DNA of 64,000 nt from Ramlibacter tataouinensis (lineage in GTDB: Bacteria > Pseudomonadota > Gammaproteobacteria > Burkholderiales > Burkholderiaceae_C). The stretch covers positions 4,799,001 to 4,863,000 of the forward strand of contig NZ_CP010951.1 of assembly GCF_001580455.1 (NCBI RefSeq), given 5' to 3'. Position numbers and translations under genes: made by a program. Below the pieces are notes generated by a model that saw only the letters and a list, made by a program, of their open reading frames with translations, was not told the origin of the DNA and ran no database searches. Shown piece by piece: positions 34,354 through 46,041 of the stretch (the first letter of the stretch is position 1; each line of letters opens with the position of its first letter).

Positions 34354-35286
34354 TCACTTGCCCAGGGCCGACCGCCAGAACCCCAGCAGCAGCCGCACCG
34401 CTTCCTCGCGCCGGTACTCGTGCGCGGTGCGCCGGCCCTCTTCGATCATCACGCGATACGCCAGGCCGCCGTCACGCGCCAGACGCACCGCACGCGCGAG
34501 CTGCGCCACGCAGCCGGGCACGTCGTCCTCCTGCGCCCATAGGCCATTGCGCACGGTCGCCGAATCGGTGCCGCCCGCCAGCCCGGTGAAGCCGGCCACG
34601 ATGCAGCCGGCAGCCATGGCTTCCAGCGCCGTCATGCCGTGGGCCTCCAGGCGCGCCAGCGAGAGGAACACGGCCGAACCGGCCATCGCCTCGGCCACCT
34701 GGGCCTCGGTGGCGCCGTGCATGTAGACCCAGGGCACGTCGCGCAGGTCGGGGTGCGCGGCGCGAAGCAGGTCCATGATGGCGCCAGTTTCCATCATGCG
34801 CTTGCGCGGCGCGCAGGCGATCTGCAGCGTCTTCTGCCGCGTGAACACGAAGCGCGATTCGTCGATGCAGAACGGCGTATAGGCCAGCTTCATCCCCGGG
34901 AACCGGTCGGTGCAGAACTGCAGCACCGAGTGGCTGGGCGCCATGATGAAGCTCACCCCATACTCGGCATACGATAGCCGCCCCGCGAGCCCCTGGTGCA
35001 CCAGGAAGGGGTTCTGACAGAACACCACCTTGGGCTGGCGGCGGCTCGCGAACATGGCGAGGAACTGCGCGTTGTTCTCGGGAAACACCAGCACGTCATC
35101 GTCGGCGATCGCATCGAAGCGGATCACCGGCGCCGAGGTCTGGAACCATGCCGGCCGCTCCCCTTCGGCGCTGGCAACCACGGCTTCGATGCCGCCCTCA
35201 TTCAGCATCTCCACATGCTGGAAGGCGACCTTGATGCCGCCGGCGATTTCGCTGACGGGCCAGGAGAGATAGACGACACGCGGCAT
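34354..35286 (-). CDS. Glycosyltransferase family 4-like protein
   Basis: 310 residues. The N-terminus PRVVYLSWPVSEIAGGIKVAFQHVEML is a GT-B acceptor-binding start with the GG loop. The C-terminal half carries LSLARLEAHGMTALEAMAAGCIVAGFTGLAGG, in which the E-A-x-A-x-G motif marks the sugar-nucleotide site. It probably adds a sugar to an envelope polysaccharide; the sugar is unknown. The ATG at 35286 is taken because homology starts there and TATGCT lies 6 nt before it. Upstream in-frame codons would overlap def. Confidence 0.82.
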   Translation of the reverse strand: MPRVVYLSWPVSEIAGGIKVAFQHVEMLNEGGIEAVVASAEGERPAWFQTSAPVIRFDAIADDDVLVFPENNAQFLAMFASRRQPKVVFCQNPFLVHQGLAGRLSYAEYGVSFIMAPSHSVLQFCTDRFPGMKLAYTPFCIDESRFVFTRQKTLQIACAPRKRMMETGAIMDLLRAAHPDLRDVPWVYMHGATEAQVAEAMAGSAVFLSLARLEAHGMTALEAMAAGCIVAGFTGLAGGTDSATVRNGLWAQEDDVPGCVAQLARAVRLARDGGLAYRVMIEEGRRTAHEYRREEAVRLLLGFWRSALGK

Positions 35287-35292
35287 GCGCCA

Positions 35293-35298
35293 AGCATA
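35293..35298 (-). promoter_or_regulatory. -10-like hexamer TATGCT 6 nt before the glycosyltransferase ATG
   Basis: Minus strand TATGCT-TGGCGC-ATG without ribosome-binding site. The same hexamer and spacing precede the neighbouring def gene. Confidence 0.4.
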
Positions 35299-35341
35299 CC
35301 GAAGAGCTTGATGGTGGAAGCCTCCGTCCCCGGGCCCGATA

Positions 35342-35881
35342 TCAGTCGTCGTCTCCCGCGTCCATGCCAGGGAACAGAACCTCGGTGAACCCGAAGCGCG
35401 TGAAATCGCGTATGCGCATCGGATACAGCTTGCCCAGCAGGTGATCGCACTCGTGCTGCACCACGCGGGCATGGAAGCCGGAGACGGTGCGGTCGATCCG
35501 CTCGCCCCGGGGATCGAAACCGGTGTAGCGGATCTTCTTCCAGCGCGGGACCACGCCGCGCAGGCCCGGCACCGACAGGCAGCCTTCCCAGTCCTCTTCT
35601 TCCTCGCCGCCGATCGGGGTGATCTCCGGATTGATCAGCACCGTTCGCGGCACCGTCGGCGCATCGGGATAGCGCGGGTTCACCGCATCGCTGCCGAAGA
35701 TCACCAGTTGCAGGTCCACGCCGATCTGCGGCGCTGCCAGCCCGGCGCCGTTGGCTGCGGCCATGGTCTCGAACATGTCGGCCACCAGACGGTGGATCTC
35801 GGGGGTGTCGAACTTCTTTACGGGCTTGGCGACTCGCAGCAGTCGCTCGTCGCCCATCTTCAGGATTTCGTGAACGGCCAT
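35342..35881 (-). CDS. def: Peptide deformylase
   Basis: 179 residues. All three family motifs are present: GAGLAAPQIG (residues 45-54), EGCLSVPG and HECDHLLGK with the two metal-binding His. It removes the formyl group from nascent proteins and is followed functionally by Map, whose gene is about 4 kb away. The C-terminus is a little longer than in E. coli Def (169). TATGCT lies 6 nt before the ATG with TTCAAG 17 bp further upstream. Confidence 0.96.
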   Translation of the reverse strand: MAVHEILKMGDERLLRVAKPVKKFDTPEIHRLVADMFETMAAANGAGLAAPQIGVDLQLVIFGSDAVNPRYPDAPTVPRTVLINPEITPIGGEEEEDWEGCLSVPGLRGVVPRWKKIRYTGFDPRGERIDRTVSGFHARVVQHECDHLLGKLYPMRIRDFTRFGFTEVLFPGMDAGDDD

Positions 35882-35887
35882 CGCGCA

Positions 35888-35916
35888 AGCATACGCCGTC
35901 CCGATCAGCCCTTGAA
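35888..35916 (-). promoter_or_regulatory. Promoter of def, candidate leaderless
   Basis: On the minus strand -35-like TTCAAG (35911-35916), 17-bp spacer, -10-like TATGCT (35888-35893), then 6 nt to the ATG. No Shine-Dalgarno sequence is visible. Confidence 0.45.
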
Positions 35917-35991
35917 CGCGAGCACCTCGGCGTTGATGCGACGGAGATTGCCGACGGCAGGCATGGGCCCAATCCGGGTGCGCGCCGCAGG

Positions 35992-35997
35992 CACAAT
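35992..35997 (+). promoter_or_regulatory. -10-like hexamer CACAAT 6 nt before the YbaN-like ATG
   Basis: CACAAT-CCAGCC-ATG without ribosome-binding site; same geometry as the other seven sites. The hexamer match is weak on its own. Confidence 0.3.
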
Positions 35998-36003
35998 CCA
36001 GCC

Positions 36004-36414
36004 ATGCGCAGACATCACCTCGCCCGCGCCACGGCCGCCGCCGCAGTGCCGGTGCGCTGGGCATTGGTCCTGCTGGCCGTGCTCTCGCTGGCGGTCGGCA
36101 TCGTCGGCATCTTCGTGCCGGTGCTGCCCACCGTGCCCTTCGTGCTGCTGGCGGCCTGGGCGGCCGCGCGCAGTTCACCGCGCCTGTCGGCCTGGCTCGA
36201 GGGGCATCCCCGGTTCGGCCGCTACATCCGGGAGTGGCGGCAAGGTGGCGTGGTGCGGCGGCCGGCCAAGTGGGCCGCCAGCCTGGCGATGTCGGCCAGC
36301 GCGCTGATCATCCTGGCCACGGTGGGCCTGCGCTGGCCCGCGGCTTTGTCCATCGGCACCATGGCCTGTGTGGGGGCCTGGCTGTGGCGCCGGCCGGAGC
36401 ATCCGCCGGCCTAG
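36004..36414 (+). CDS. YbaN-family (DUF454) membrane protein
   Basis: 136 residues. Two to three hydrophobic helices around the conserved GIVGIFVPVLPTVPFVLLAAWAAARSS, the signature of DUF454/YbaN, with SPRLSAWLEGHPRFGRYI after it. Inner-membrane protein of unknown function. It is divergent from def and convergent with ligA; the two stop codons overlap by 4 nt. Confidence 0.88.
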   Translation: MRRHHLARATAAAAVPVRWALVLLAVLSLAVGIVGIFVPVLPTVPFVLLAAWAAARSSPRLSAWLEGHPRFGRYIREWRQGGVVRRPAKWAASLAMSASALIILATVGLRWPAALSIGTMACVGAWLWRRPEHPPA

Positions 36415-38471
36415 CCGCCGCGCAGCAGGCGCTGCAGGCCTTCCTCGTCCAGTACCGTCACACCGAGTTCGCGCGCCTTGTCCAGCTTGCTGCCGGCCTC
36501 GGTGCCGGCGATCACGTAGTCGGTCTTCTTGCTGACGGATCCGGCGACCTTGGCGCCGGCCGTTTCCAGCAGGTCCTTGGCCTCGTCGCGCGTGAGCGTG
36601 GGCAGGGTGCCGGTCAGCACCACGGTCTTGCCGCTCAGGGGCTTGGACGCGCGCGCCACCGGCTCGCCCTCTTCCCAGCCCAGGCCGCAGGCGCGCAACT
36701 GCTCCACCACCTCGCGGTTGTGCGCCTGCTGGAAAAAAGTGTGGATGCTCTCGGCCACGACCGGCCCCACGTCGGGCACCTCGAGCAAGTGCTCCACCGA
36801 GGCGGCCATGATGTCATCCAGCCGGCCGAAGTGCCGCGCCAGGTCGCGGGCCGTCGATTCGCCCACGTGCCGGATGCCCAGCCCGAACAGGAACCGCGGC
36901 AGCGTGGTCTGCTTCGATTTCTCCAGTGCCGCCAGCACGTTCTGCGCCGACTTGTCCCCCATGCGCTCCAACGCCGTGAGGCCGACCAGGCCCAGGCGGT
37001 AGAGGTCGGGCAGGGTCTTGATCACGTTGCCGTCCACCAGCTGGTCCACCAGCTTCTCGCCCAGGCCCTCGATGTCCAGGGCGCGGCGCTGCGCGAAATG
37101 CAGGATCGCCTGCTTGCGCTGGGCGCCGCAGAACAAGCCCCCCGTGCAGCGGTGGTCCGCCTCGCCCTCTTCGCGCACGGCGGCCGAGCCGCACACCGGG
37201 CAGGTGGCCGGCATGGTGAACGGGGCGGCCCCCGGTGCCCGCTTTTCCGGCACCACGGCCACCACCTCCGGGATCACGTCGCCGGCGCGCCGCACGATCA
37301 CCGTGTCGCCCACGCGCACGTCCTTGCGCCGGGCCTCGTCCTCGTTGTGCAGCGTGGCGTTGGTCACCGTCACGCCGCCCACGAACACCGGCTCCAGGCG
37401 CGCGACCGGCGTCAGCTTGCCGGTGCGCCCGACATACACGTCGATGGCCTGCACCGTCGTGACCTGCTCCTGCGCCGGGTACTTGTGCGCCACCGCCCAG
37501 CGCGGCTCGCGGCTGACGAAGCCCAGCCGCTGCTGCAGCGCCAGGCTGTTGACCTTGTAGACCACCCCGTCGATGTCGAAGGGCAGGCTGTCGCGCTCGC
37601 CTCCCACGGCCCGGTGAAAGGCCACCAGGTCGTCGGCGCCGGTCGCGACCTGCGTGCGCGTCGACACCGGGAACCCCCAGGACTGCAGCGTGAGCAGCGC
37701 CTCGTACTGCGTGCTGAAGGCCGGCCCGCCCGCCTCGGGCGGCGACACCTCGCCCCAGCCATAGGCGAAGAAACTGAGCGGCCGCTGCCGCGCGATGCCG
37801 GGGTCGAGCTGGCGCACGGCACCGGCCGCGGCGTTGCGCGGATTGACGAAGGTCTTCTCGTTCTTCGCGCCCTTGGCGATCTTCTCGCGCTGCAATTCGT
37901 TCAGCCGCTCGAAGTCGTCGCGCCGGATGTAGACCTCGCCGCGCACCTCCAGCACGGGCGGCGCGTCCTTGGGCAGGCGCAGCGGGATCTGGCCGATGGT
38001 GCGGATGTTCTGGGTGACGTCCTCGCCGATGGCGCCGTCGCCGCGCGTCGCCGCCTGCACCAGCACGCCCTGCTCGTAGCGCAGGTTGATCGCCAGGCCG
38101 TCGAACTTGAGTTCGGCCACGTACTCCAGGGGCGGCTCGCCATCCTTGTAGCCCAGCTCGCGGCGCACCCGGGCGTCGAAGTTGCGCGCGCCGCTGGCCT
38201 CGATGTCGGTCTCGGTGCGGATGGACAGCATGGGCACCTGATGGCGCACCTTGGCGAAGCCGTCGAGCACGGCACCGCCGACGCGCTGGGTCGGCGAGTC
38301 CGGTGTCAGCAGGCCGGGATGCTCGGCTTCCAGCGCCTGCAGCTCGCGAAACAGCTTGTCGTACTCGGCGTCCGGGATCTCCGGCGCGTCGAGCACGTAG
38401 TAGCGGTGCGCATGATGATGCAGCAGCTCGCGCAGCGCATCCACGCGTTCCTGGACTTTGGCCGAAACCAT
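36411..38471 (-). CDS. ligA: NAD-dependent DNA ligase
   Basis: 686 residues. The Ia region HHAHRYYVLDAPEIPDAEYDKLF binds NMN, the adenylated lysine is K122 in ELKFDG, and a zinc finger (CPVCGSAAVREEGEADHRCTGG, cysteines around 410-435), an HhH region and a C-terminal BRCT domain (LSGKTVVLTGTLPTLTRDEAKDLLE region) follow in canonical order. It seals nicks in replication and repair. It follows zipA by 17 nt on the same strand; smc-zipA-ligA is a conserved Burkholderiales unit. Confidence 0.97.
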   Translation of the reverse strand: MVSAKVQERVDALRELLHHHAHRYYVLDAPEIPDAEYDKLFRELQALEAEHPGLLTPDSPTQRVGGAVLDGFAKVRHQVPMLSIRTETDIEASGARNFDARVRRELGYKDGEPPLEYVAELKFDGLAINLRYEQGVLVQAATRGDGAIGEDVTQNIRTIGQIPLRLPKDAPPVLEVRGEVYIRRDDFERLNELQREKIAKGAKNEKTFVNPRNAAAGAVRQLDPGIARQRPLSFFAYGWGEVSPPEAGGPAFSTQYEALLTLQSWGFPVSTRTQVATGADDLVAFHRAVGGERDSLPFDIDGVVYKVNSLALQQRLGFVSREPRWAVAHKYPAQEQVTTVQAIDVYVGRTGKLTPVARLEPVFVGGVTVTNATLHNEDEARRKDVRVGDTVIVRRAGDVIPEVVAVVPEKRAPGAAPFTMPATCPVCGSAAVREEGEADHRCTGGLFCGAQRKQAILHFAQRRALDIEGLGEKLVDQLVDGNVIKTLPDLYRLGLVGLTALERMGDKSAQNVLAALEKSKQTTLPRFLFGLGIRHVGESTARDLARHFGRLDDIMAASVEHLLEVPDVGPVVAESIHTFFQQAHNREVVEQLRACGLGWEEGEPVARASKPLSGKTVVLTGTLPTLTRDEAKDLLETAGAKVAGSVSKKTDYVIAGTEAGSKLDKARELGVTVLDEEGLQRLLRGG

Positions 38472-38488
38472 GTTCCCGAGTTACGAAA

Positions 38489-39508
38489 TCAAGAGAAAAG
38501 CCGCCGCGCCTGGGGCGATCCGGCCGCCAGGTCGCGCGCTTCGAGCACGTCGTACAGCTTTTCGAGGTCGGCGCCGATCACGTCCAATCCCTCGGCACGG
38601 ATCACGTCGCCATTGTCGTCGGTGATGGTGCCCTCCATGGAGGCGGCGAAGGCGATGGCGCAGTCGCGCATGCGCACGAAAGGCTGCTCGCTGCGGTGCA
38701 CCTGGGGCACGTCCAGGCTGAGCGTCAGTTCGCGCAGCGCCGATTGGGCGGGATCGTCCGCCATCGCCGCCTGGGTGTCGAAACTCAGCACCAGCACGGG
38801 CGGCGAACCGGGCATGCTCGCGGGCAGTACCAGCCGGCCGGGGATGACGCCGGGCACGAAACCGTGGCGCGCCGCGCTCTGGTTCACATAGCCGGGACTC
38901 CAGGCCGTCTGGCGCGCGCGCAGCGTGAAGCTCAGTTGCGCATCGTGGTCGCCGGCAAACTGGTCGAGTTCGCGGGCGCGGGCCACTTCGCTCAGCATTT
39001 CGGGGAAGTCTGGCGAGCCGTTCACCGCATCGGCAAAGGCCTGGGCCTTGACCACGAATTCGGAGTACTCAATCTCGTTCAGCTGCCCGTTCCGGTTGGC
39101 CAGTTGCACGCCGGCCTGAAATGCGGTGTAGCGCTGGCCCGCCTGCGGCGTTTCCCACAGGCCGGTGGCTTCGTTGCGGCCCTCGATCGCAAAGGGCTTG
39201 CTGCCGGCGCGGCGTGTAGGCGGCAGCGCGGCGATGGCCGCATCACCCGACACCGGCGCCTCGACGTGGATCGGGGCGATCGCATCGATCAGCGCGTCCA
39301 GGCCGGGCTTGCGTTCGGGGCCAGGAAGCGTCGGCTCGGAATCCAGCGTGGGTTCCTGCCTCAGTCCGGGCTCGATCGGTTCCAGTGGAGCACTGGGCAG
39401 TTCGGGCTGGCGCGGCGCGCTGCGGCGCGAAGTCCAGGTATTCCAGGCCACCAGCGAGGCGAGCACCAGCCCGCCCAACATGGCCACGCCGAGCGTAAAG
39501 CTGCTCAT
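38489..39508 (-). CDS. zipA: Cell division protein ZipA-like (FtsZ-binding)
   Basis: 339 residues. An N-terminal membrane anchor (FTLGVAMLGGLVLASLVAW, residues 4-22) is followed by a Pro/Glu-rich linker and a C-terminal FtsZ-binding domain from about residue 200 (LSFTLRARQT to DVLEARDLAAG). ZipA tethers FtsZ to the membrane at the division site. Position between smc and ligA supports the call. The ATG at 39508 is preceded by a GGGGG-rich site. The linker also bears a repeated EPT/LPS-type composition. Confidence 0.88.
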   Translation of the reverse strand: MSSFTLGVAMLGGLVLASLVAWNTWTSRRSAPRQPELPSAPLEPIEPGLRQEPTLDSEPTLPGPERKPGLDALIDAIAPIHVEAPVSGDAAIAALPPTRRAGSKPFAIEGRNEATGLWETPQAGQRYTAFQAGVQLANRNGQLNEIEYSEFVVKAQAFADAVNGSPDFPEMLSEVARARELDQFAGDHDAQLSFTLRARQTAWSPGYVNQSAARHGFVPGVIPGRLVLPASMPGSPPVLVLSFDTQAAMADDPAQSALRELTLSLDVPQVHRSEQPFVRMRDCAIAFAASMEGTITDDNGDVIRAEGLDVIGADLEKLYDVLEARDLAAGSPQARRLFS

Positions 39509-39591
39509 TGAGCCCCCACGCTTGTCACTCCGTGTACTGCGCTTGCCTTGCAGGCCGCGTCGCTGCTGCAAGCAGCGACTCTTCGCGCTGT

Positions 39592-39615
39592 CCGAGCCTG
39601 CGCAGGCAGGCTCGG
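39592..39615. other. Hairpin in the smc-zipA gap
   Basis: 9-bp stem CCGAGCCTG/CAGGCTCGG (39592-39600/39607-39615) in the 163-bp gap. No T-run follows, so a terminator role is not supported; an mRNA-processing or spacer role cannot be told. Confidence 0.35.
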
Positions 39616-39671
39616 AGCCGCAGCGCTCAGCCCCACGGGGGCATTCATGCAGGGGGGCGGCCCGGCGACGC

Positions 39672-43187
<3,516 letters not shown>

Positions 43188-43570
43188 GGAATCCTGGGAA
43201 ACGTCGTTTTTCGGCCGGCAAGCGCCGTGGACGCCAGATGTTACCCGAGCAGTTTGCCCTCCTGCCGAGCCAGACGCCCCGGGTGTGAACTATGGCCGAA
43301 ACCACCCGTAACCGAGCCGCCCGCGCGAACTTTCTCTTTCTATGCGGCGGAACCGGCTTCGTGGCGGGCACGGTCCGCATCGGCGTCCCGGGCTGGCGCT
43401 ACCCGCCCCTGGCGCGGCCATTTCTACCCGCGCGGGCTGGCCCAAGCCCCAGAGCTGGAATATGCCTTGCGCGCCGTCGCTTCGATCGAGTTGCACTGAC
43501 GCACGCGTGCGCGGCCAGTTCCGCCGCCACGGCCTGACGGTCTATTGACCGCCGCGCGGCGGCTTCGCGG
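43188..43570. other. Gap between smc and the phasin-like gene
   Basis: 383 bp without an intact gene. It holds the smc upstream region and a decayed DUF72 fragment (separate entry). No tRNA-like cloverleaf and no repeat copies were seen here. Confidence 0.5.
43291..43500 (+). pseudogene. DUF72 family remnant with frameshift and truncation
   Basis: Two frames together reconstruct the start of a DUF72 protein. The first frame ends in TVRIGVPGWRYPP and, one base out of phase from about 43402, PWRGHFYPRGLAQAPELEYA then LRAVASIELH followed by a stop. Intact DUF72 proteins begin with IGTSGWxYxxWxGxFYP...LEYYA...xxVExN, so the match is to the first 45 residues or so only. A single-base deletion in the run TACCCGCCCCTGG explains the shift. 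The rest of the 240-300 residue gene is missing. Confidence 0.6.
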
Positions 43571-43843
43571 CTATTTCTTGCCCTGCGACAGCATCTGCTG
43601 GTACTCGGTGGACATCTTGTTCATGAAGTCCAGGGCCGCCTTGTACTGCTTGGAATGGAAGTCCATCAGCTTGTCGTACTGGTCGGCGGCCATCGCGAAT
43701 GGCGGCCCCATGCCGCGCATCGAGTCCATCATGGTCTTCTGGGCCTTCATGACCATGTCCCACGCATCGTGAGCCTGCAGCGCCGCGGCTCTCGTTTGTT
43801 CGAACAAACTCTTGGCGAGCTCAGCCTGGGCCTTGTCGATCAT
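43571..43843 (-). CDS. Hypothetical helical protein (phasin-like)
   Basis: 90 residues, wholly helical in composition, starting MIDKAQAELAKSLFEQTRAA and ending QQMLSQGKK. The pattern of short amphipathic helices resembles phasin-type granule-associated proteins, but no specific motif settles this. AAGGAG precedes the ATG at 43843. It stands alone on the minus strand. The function is not known. Confidence 0.6.
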   Translation of the reverse strand: MIDKAQAELAKSLFEQTRAAALQAHDAWDMVMKAQKTMMDSMRGMGPPFAMAADQYDKLMDFHSKQYKAALDFMNKMSTEYQQMLSQGKK

Positions 43844-44146
43844 GGCGTTTCTCCTTGTGTGGGTGCCGACCCCAGCAGGCAATTGCCCCAATCCCGAATG
43901 CATGTAGCTGAATTGGACGGCCTTCCCATACTGCCTGAGATGTGGCGCGCTGCCACGCCGATCCGCAGCAACAGATGAAACGCAAGGCCATCATGGGCGC
44001 GGGCACCCCGGCGTGCCTGGTGGATGAGCTGCGCACGCCTGATCCTCGCGACCTGAGTGTCTCTCGCTCCCCCGAAGGGGAAGGACCGGCGCCAGCACTG
44101 GCAAGCCCGGGTGACCTTGCCGCAGAGCTCTGCCTAGAATCACCCG
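43844..44146. other. Gap with promoter of the lipoprotein gene
   Basis: 303 bp. Apart from the candidate promoter at its right end I see only a short GC-rich piece (TCCCCCGAAGGGGAAGG near 44069-44085) that resembles one arm of the palindromic repeat in purL. No gene is supported here. Confidence 0.4.
44111..44140 (+). promoter_or_regulatory. Promoter, candidate leaderless
   Basis: -35-like GTGACC (44111-44116), 18-bp spacer, -10-like TAGAAT (44135-44140), then 6 nt to the ATG at 44147. No Shine-Dalgarno sequence is visible. Confidence 0.5.
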
Positions 44147-44920
44147 ATGCTGAGCCGCCGCCGACTGATCGCCGCTGCCCCGCTGGCCCTGGCCGGCTGC
44201 GCCACCCGCTTCTACGAGAACGATGCGCCGGCTGCCCCGCCGCGACTACAGGTGCAGAACCCCGGACTGAAGCCGCCCAGCGGCGCGCTGGACATCGATG
44301 CCGGCGCACTCATGCCCGGTGACATCCTGCTGTCCGCGGCCAACGGCACGACTTCGCTGGGCATTCGCCTGCTGACGCTGTCGGCGGTCAGCCATGCCTC
44401 GCTGTACGTCGGCGACTCGCAGGTGGCCGAAGCCGTCGGTGAAGGCATCCGCCGGCGCCGCATGCAGCAATTTCTCGACGAGGAATCGACGGTGGTCGCC
44501 TTCCGGCATCCGGGCGTGCGGCCCGACCACGTGCAGAAGATGCAGGACTTCGTCGCCGAAACCGTCGGCCAGAAGTACAACTATGTCGGCGTGCTGCTGC
44601 AGGCGCCGTTCTCGATCGAACGCCGCTTGTGCGAGCTGCCGCTCACGCCCTCGCTGGTGCGCGACTTCTGCCTGCAGGGCGTCGGCGCGATCCAGCTGGG
44701 CCTGGGCCGCAGCGACCGCTTCTTCTGCTCGCAGTTCGTGCTGGAGGCCTACCGGCGGGCCGGCCTGCCGCTGACGACGGCCGACCCCCGGCTGCTCAGC
44801 CCGGCCGACCTGCTGCACATGCGCGAAGGCGACGTGCCCTCCGTGCGCAGCAACCAGACGCTCAACTACGTCGGGCACCTGAAGTACGAGCGGCTGCTGG
44901 ACTCTGCCTCGCGCAGCTAG
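44147..44920 (+). CDS. YiiX/YebB-like NlpC/P60-superfamily lipoprotein
   Basis: 257 residues. Signal sequence with lipobox LAGC, lipidated Cys at residue 18. A permuted papain-like fold is suggested by GDILLSAANGTTSLGIRLLTLSAVSHASLYVG (catalytic His) and FFCSQFVLEAYRRAG (catalytic Cys). Members hydrolyse amide bonds, often in peptidoglycan or lipids; the substrate here is unknown. It stands alone, convergent with the TonB-like lipoprotein gene. Confidence 0.82.
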   Translation: MLSRRRLIAAAPLALAGCATRFYENDAPAAPPRLQVQNPGLKPPSGALDIDAGALMPGDILLSAANGTTSLGIRLLTLSAVSHASLYVGDSQVAEAVGEGIRRRRMQQFLDEESTVVAFRHPGVRPDHVQKMQDFVAETVGQKYNYVGVLLQAPFSIERRLCELPLTPSLVRDFCLQGVGAIQLGLGRSDRFFCSQFVLEAYRRAGLPLTTADPRLLSPADLLHMREGDVPSVRSNQTLNYVGHLKYERLLDSASRS

Positions 44921-44984
44921 CTCCCTTCGCACTGTCCTGGCAGCCGGGCGTGGCCAGGCCACGCCAAGGGTCTGGGGAGAGGGA

Positions 44985-45356
44985 CTACTTCAGGTGGAAA
45001 GGAACCACCACGGTGACTTCCGTCGGTTCGCCATTGACGAGGTAGGGCTGGAACGTTCCGCCCCATGCCGAGTTGATGACTGCCTCGTCAAGATTCGGTT
45101 TCCCACTGCTTTCCAGGAGCGCCACGTTCCTGGTTTGCCCATTCTTGTCGACATGGAGCTTGACCATCGTGGTTCCGGACGGCGCGCCATCCCGAATCTT
45201 GTAGTGAACGCTCAGGCGCATCGGCTTGATGGGACGAACGTCTTCGATCCTGACGACCGTCTTCGGCCACTCCTGGCTTGACGGCGCTGACGCGCAGCCG
45301 GATATCGCGATCGCGCCGAAAAGAATGGGAAGAGATGCAGAAAACGGTGCCTTCAT
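44985..45356 (-). CDS. TonB C-terminal-domain lipoprotein
   Basis: 123 residues. Lipobox ISGC with lipidated Cys at 21. The remainder (VKLHVDKNGQTRNVALLESSGKPNLDEAVINSAWGGTFQP) is a TonB C-terminal domain. There is no N-terminal Pro-rich periplasm-spanning part or membrane anchor, so it is not a classical energy transducer. It may bind an outer-membrane partner from the periplasmic side. The next gene upstream on the same strand also encodes a lipoprotein and ends 10 bp before this start. Confidence 0.75.
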   Translation of the reverse strand: MKAPFSASLPILFGAIAISGCASAPSSQEWPKTVVRIEDVRPIKPMRLSVHYKIRDGAPSGTTMVKLHVDKNGQTRNVALLESSGKPNLDEAVINSAWGGTFQPYLVNGEPTEVTVVVPFHLK

Positions 45357-45366
45357 ATTTTTGTTC

Positions 45367-45825
45367 CTAGTTCCCGATATGCATTGTGAATGCCGCGCCG
45401 TTCGAATGGCGGCAGGTGCCGGTTCCCAGTGTCGCCGAGTTCATCGTGTAGCGGCAGTTCAGGAAGCTTCCCCGGTTGCCGGCGCCATTGGCGACGCCGT
45501 CGCGCGAGGAGCCGGCCACGCGCGTCGCCTCGCCGGTGAAACTTTCCCCGTTGATGGCTGTGGAGAAGTGCCCGCGCCCATTGAGGTCGTTGGTGACCAC
45601 CGCAGCCACCATGCCGTAGCCGCTGGCCAGGTCGTTGGCCGGGTAAAGGCGCGCGCTAAAGGTCAGAGGCTGCGGTGGCGCAGGGGGCAGCACCACTGCG
45701 CCGGAAGGCGCTGTCGCGGGCTGCAGGGGTACCACGTAGCAGCCGGTCAGCGCCCCGGCGGCGATGGACAGCGCGGCGATCTTCGCGATTCGCGCGGTGC
45801 GCTTCGCAGGAAGGGAGATCTTCAT
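45367..45825 (-). CDS. Hypothetical lipoprotein
   Basis: 152 residues. Basic N-terminus, hydrophobic stretch and lipobox LTGC with Cys at 29. The mature part is Gly/Asn/Thr-rich with two further Cys in FLNCRYTMNSATLGTGTCRH that may form a disulfide. No family is recognised. It is cotranscribed with the TonB-domain lipoprotein gene 10 bp downstream, which suggests a shared envelope function. Confidence 0.7.
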   Translation of the reverse strand: MKISLPAKRTARIAKIAALSIAAGALTGCYVVPLQPATAPSGAVVLPPAPPQPLTFSARLYPANDLASGYGMVAAVVTNDLNGRGHFSTAINGESFTGEATRVAGSSRDGVANGAGNRGSFLNCRYTMNSATLGTGTCRHSNGAAFTMHIGN

Positions 45826-46029
45826 AGAGATCCTCGAGGCCCAAGCACATGCTTGTGGCGCGCACTGTGGCGGGCGAGATCGGAATCTCGTAGCGATTTT
45901 CTCTACCAGTTTATCGAAGATGCACCTTTAGTATCGCGAAGGTGTACCGCACCATGAACGTGTCAACCGAGCAAGCTGCGCACGCCCAGGCATCGGTGTC
46001 CGGGTCCGAGGGCGCACCGGGGCTGAAAG

Positions 46030-46035
46030 GATAAT
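46030..46035 (+). promoter_or_regulatory. -10 hexamer GATAAT 6 nt before dapC ATG
   Basis: GGATAATTCCCGGATG, nearly the same string as before map, with no ribosome-binding site. Candidate leaderless promoter for the dap unit. Confidence 0.5.
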
Positions 46036-46041
46036 TCCCGG

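Noticed and set aside
43942..44322. Open frame on the plus strand overlapping the start of the YiiX-like gene.
   Set aside because: Its composition is that of shifted coding DNA, it lacks a ribosome-binding site, and the overlapping lipoprotein frame has a clear lipobox and catalytic motifs.
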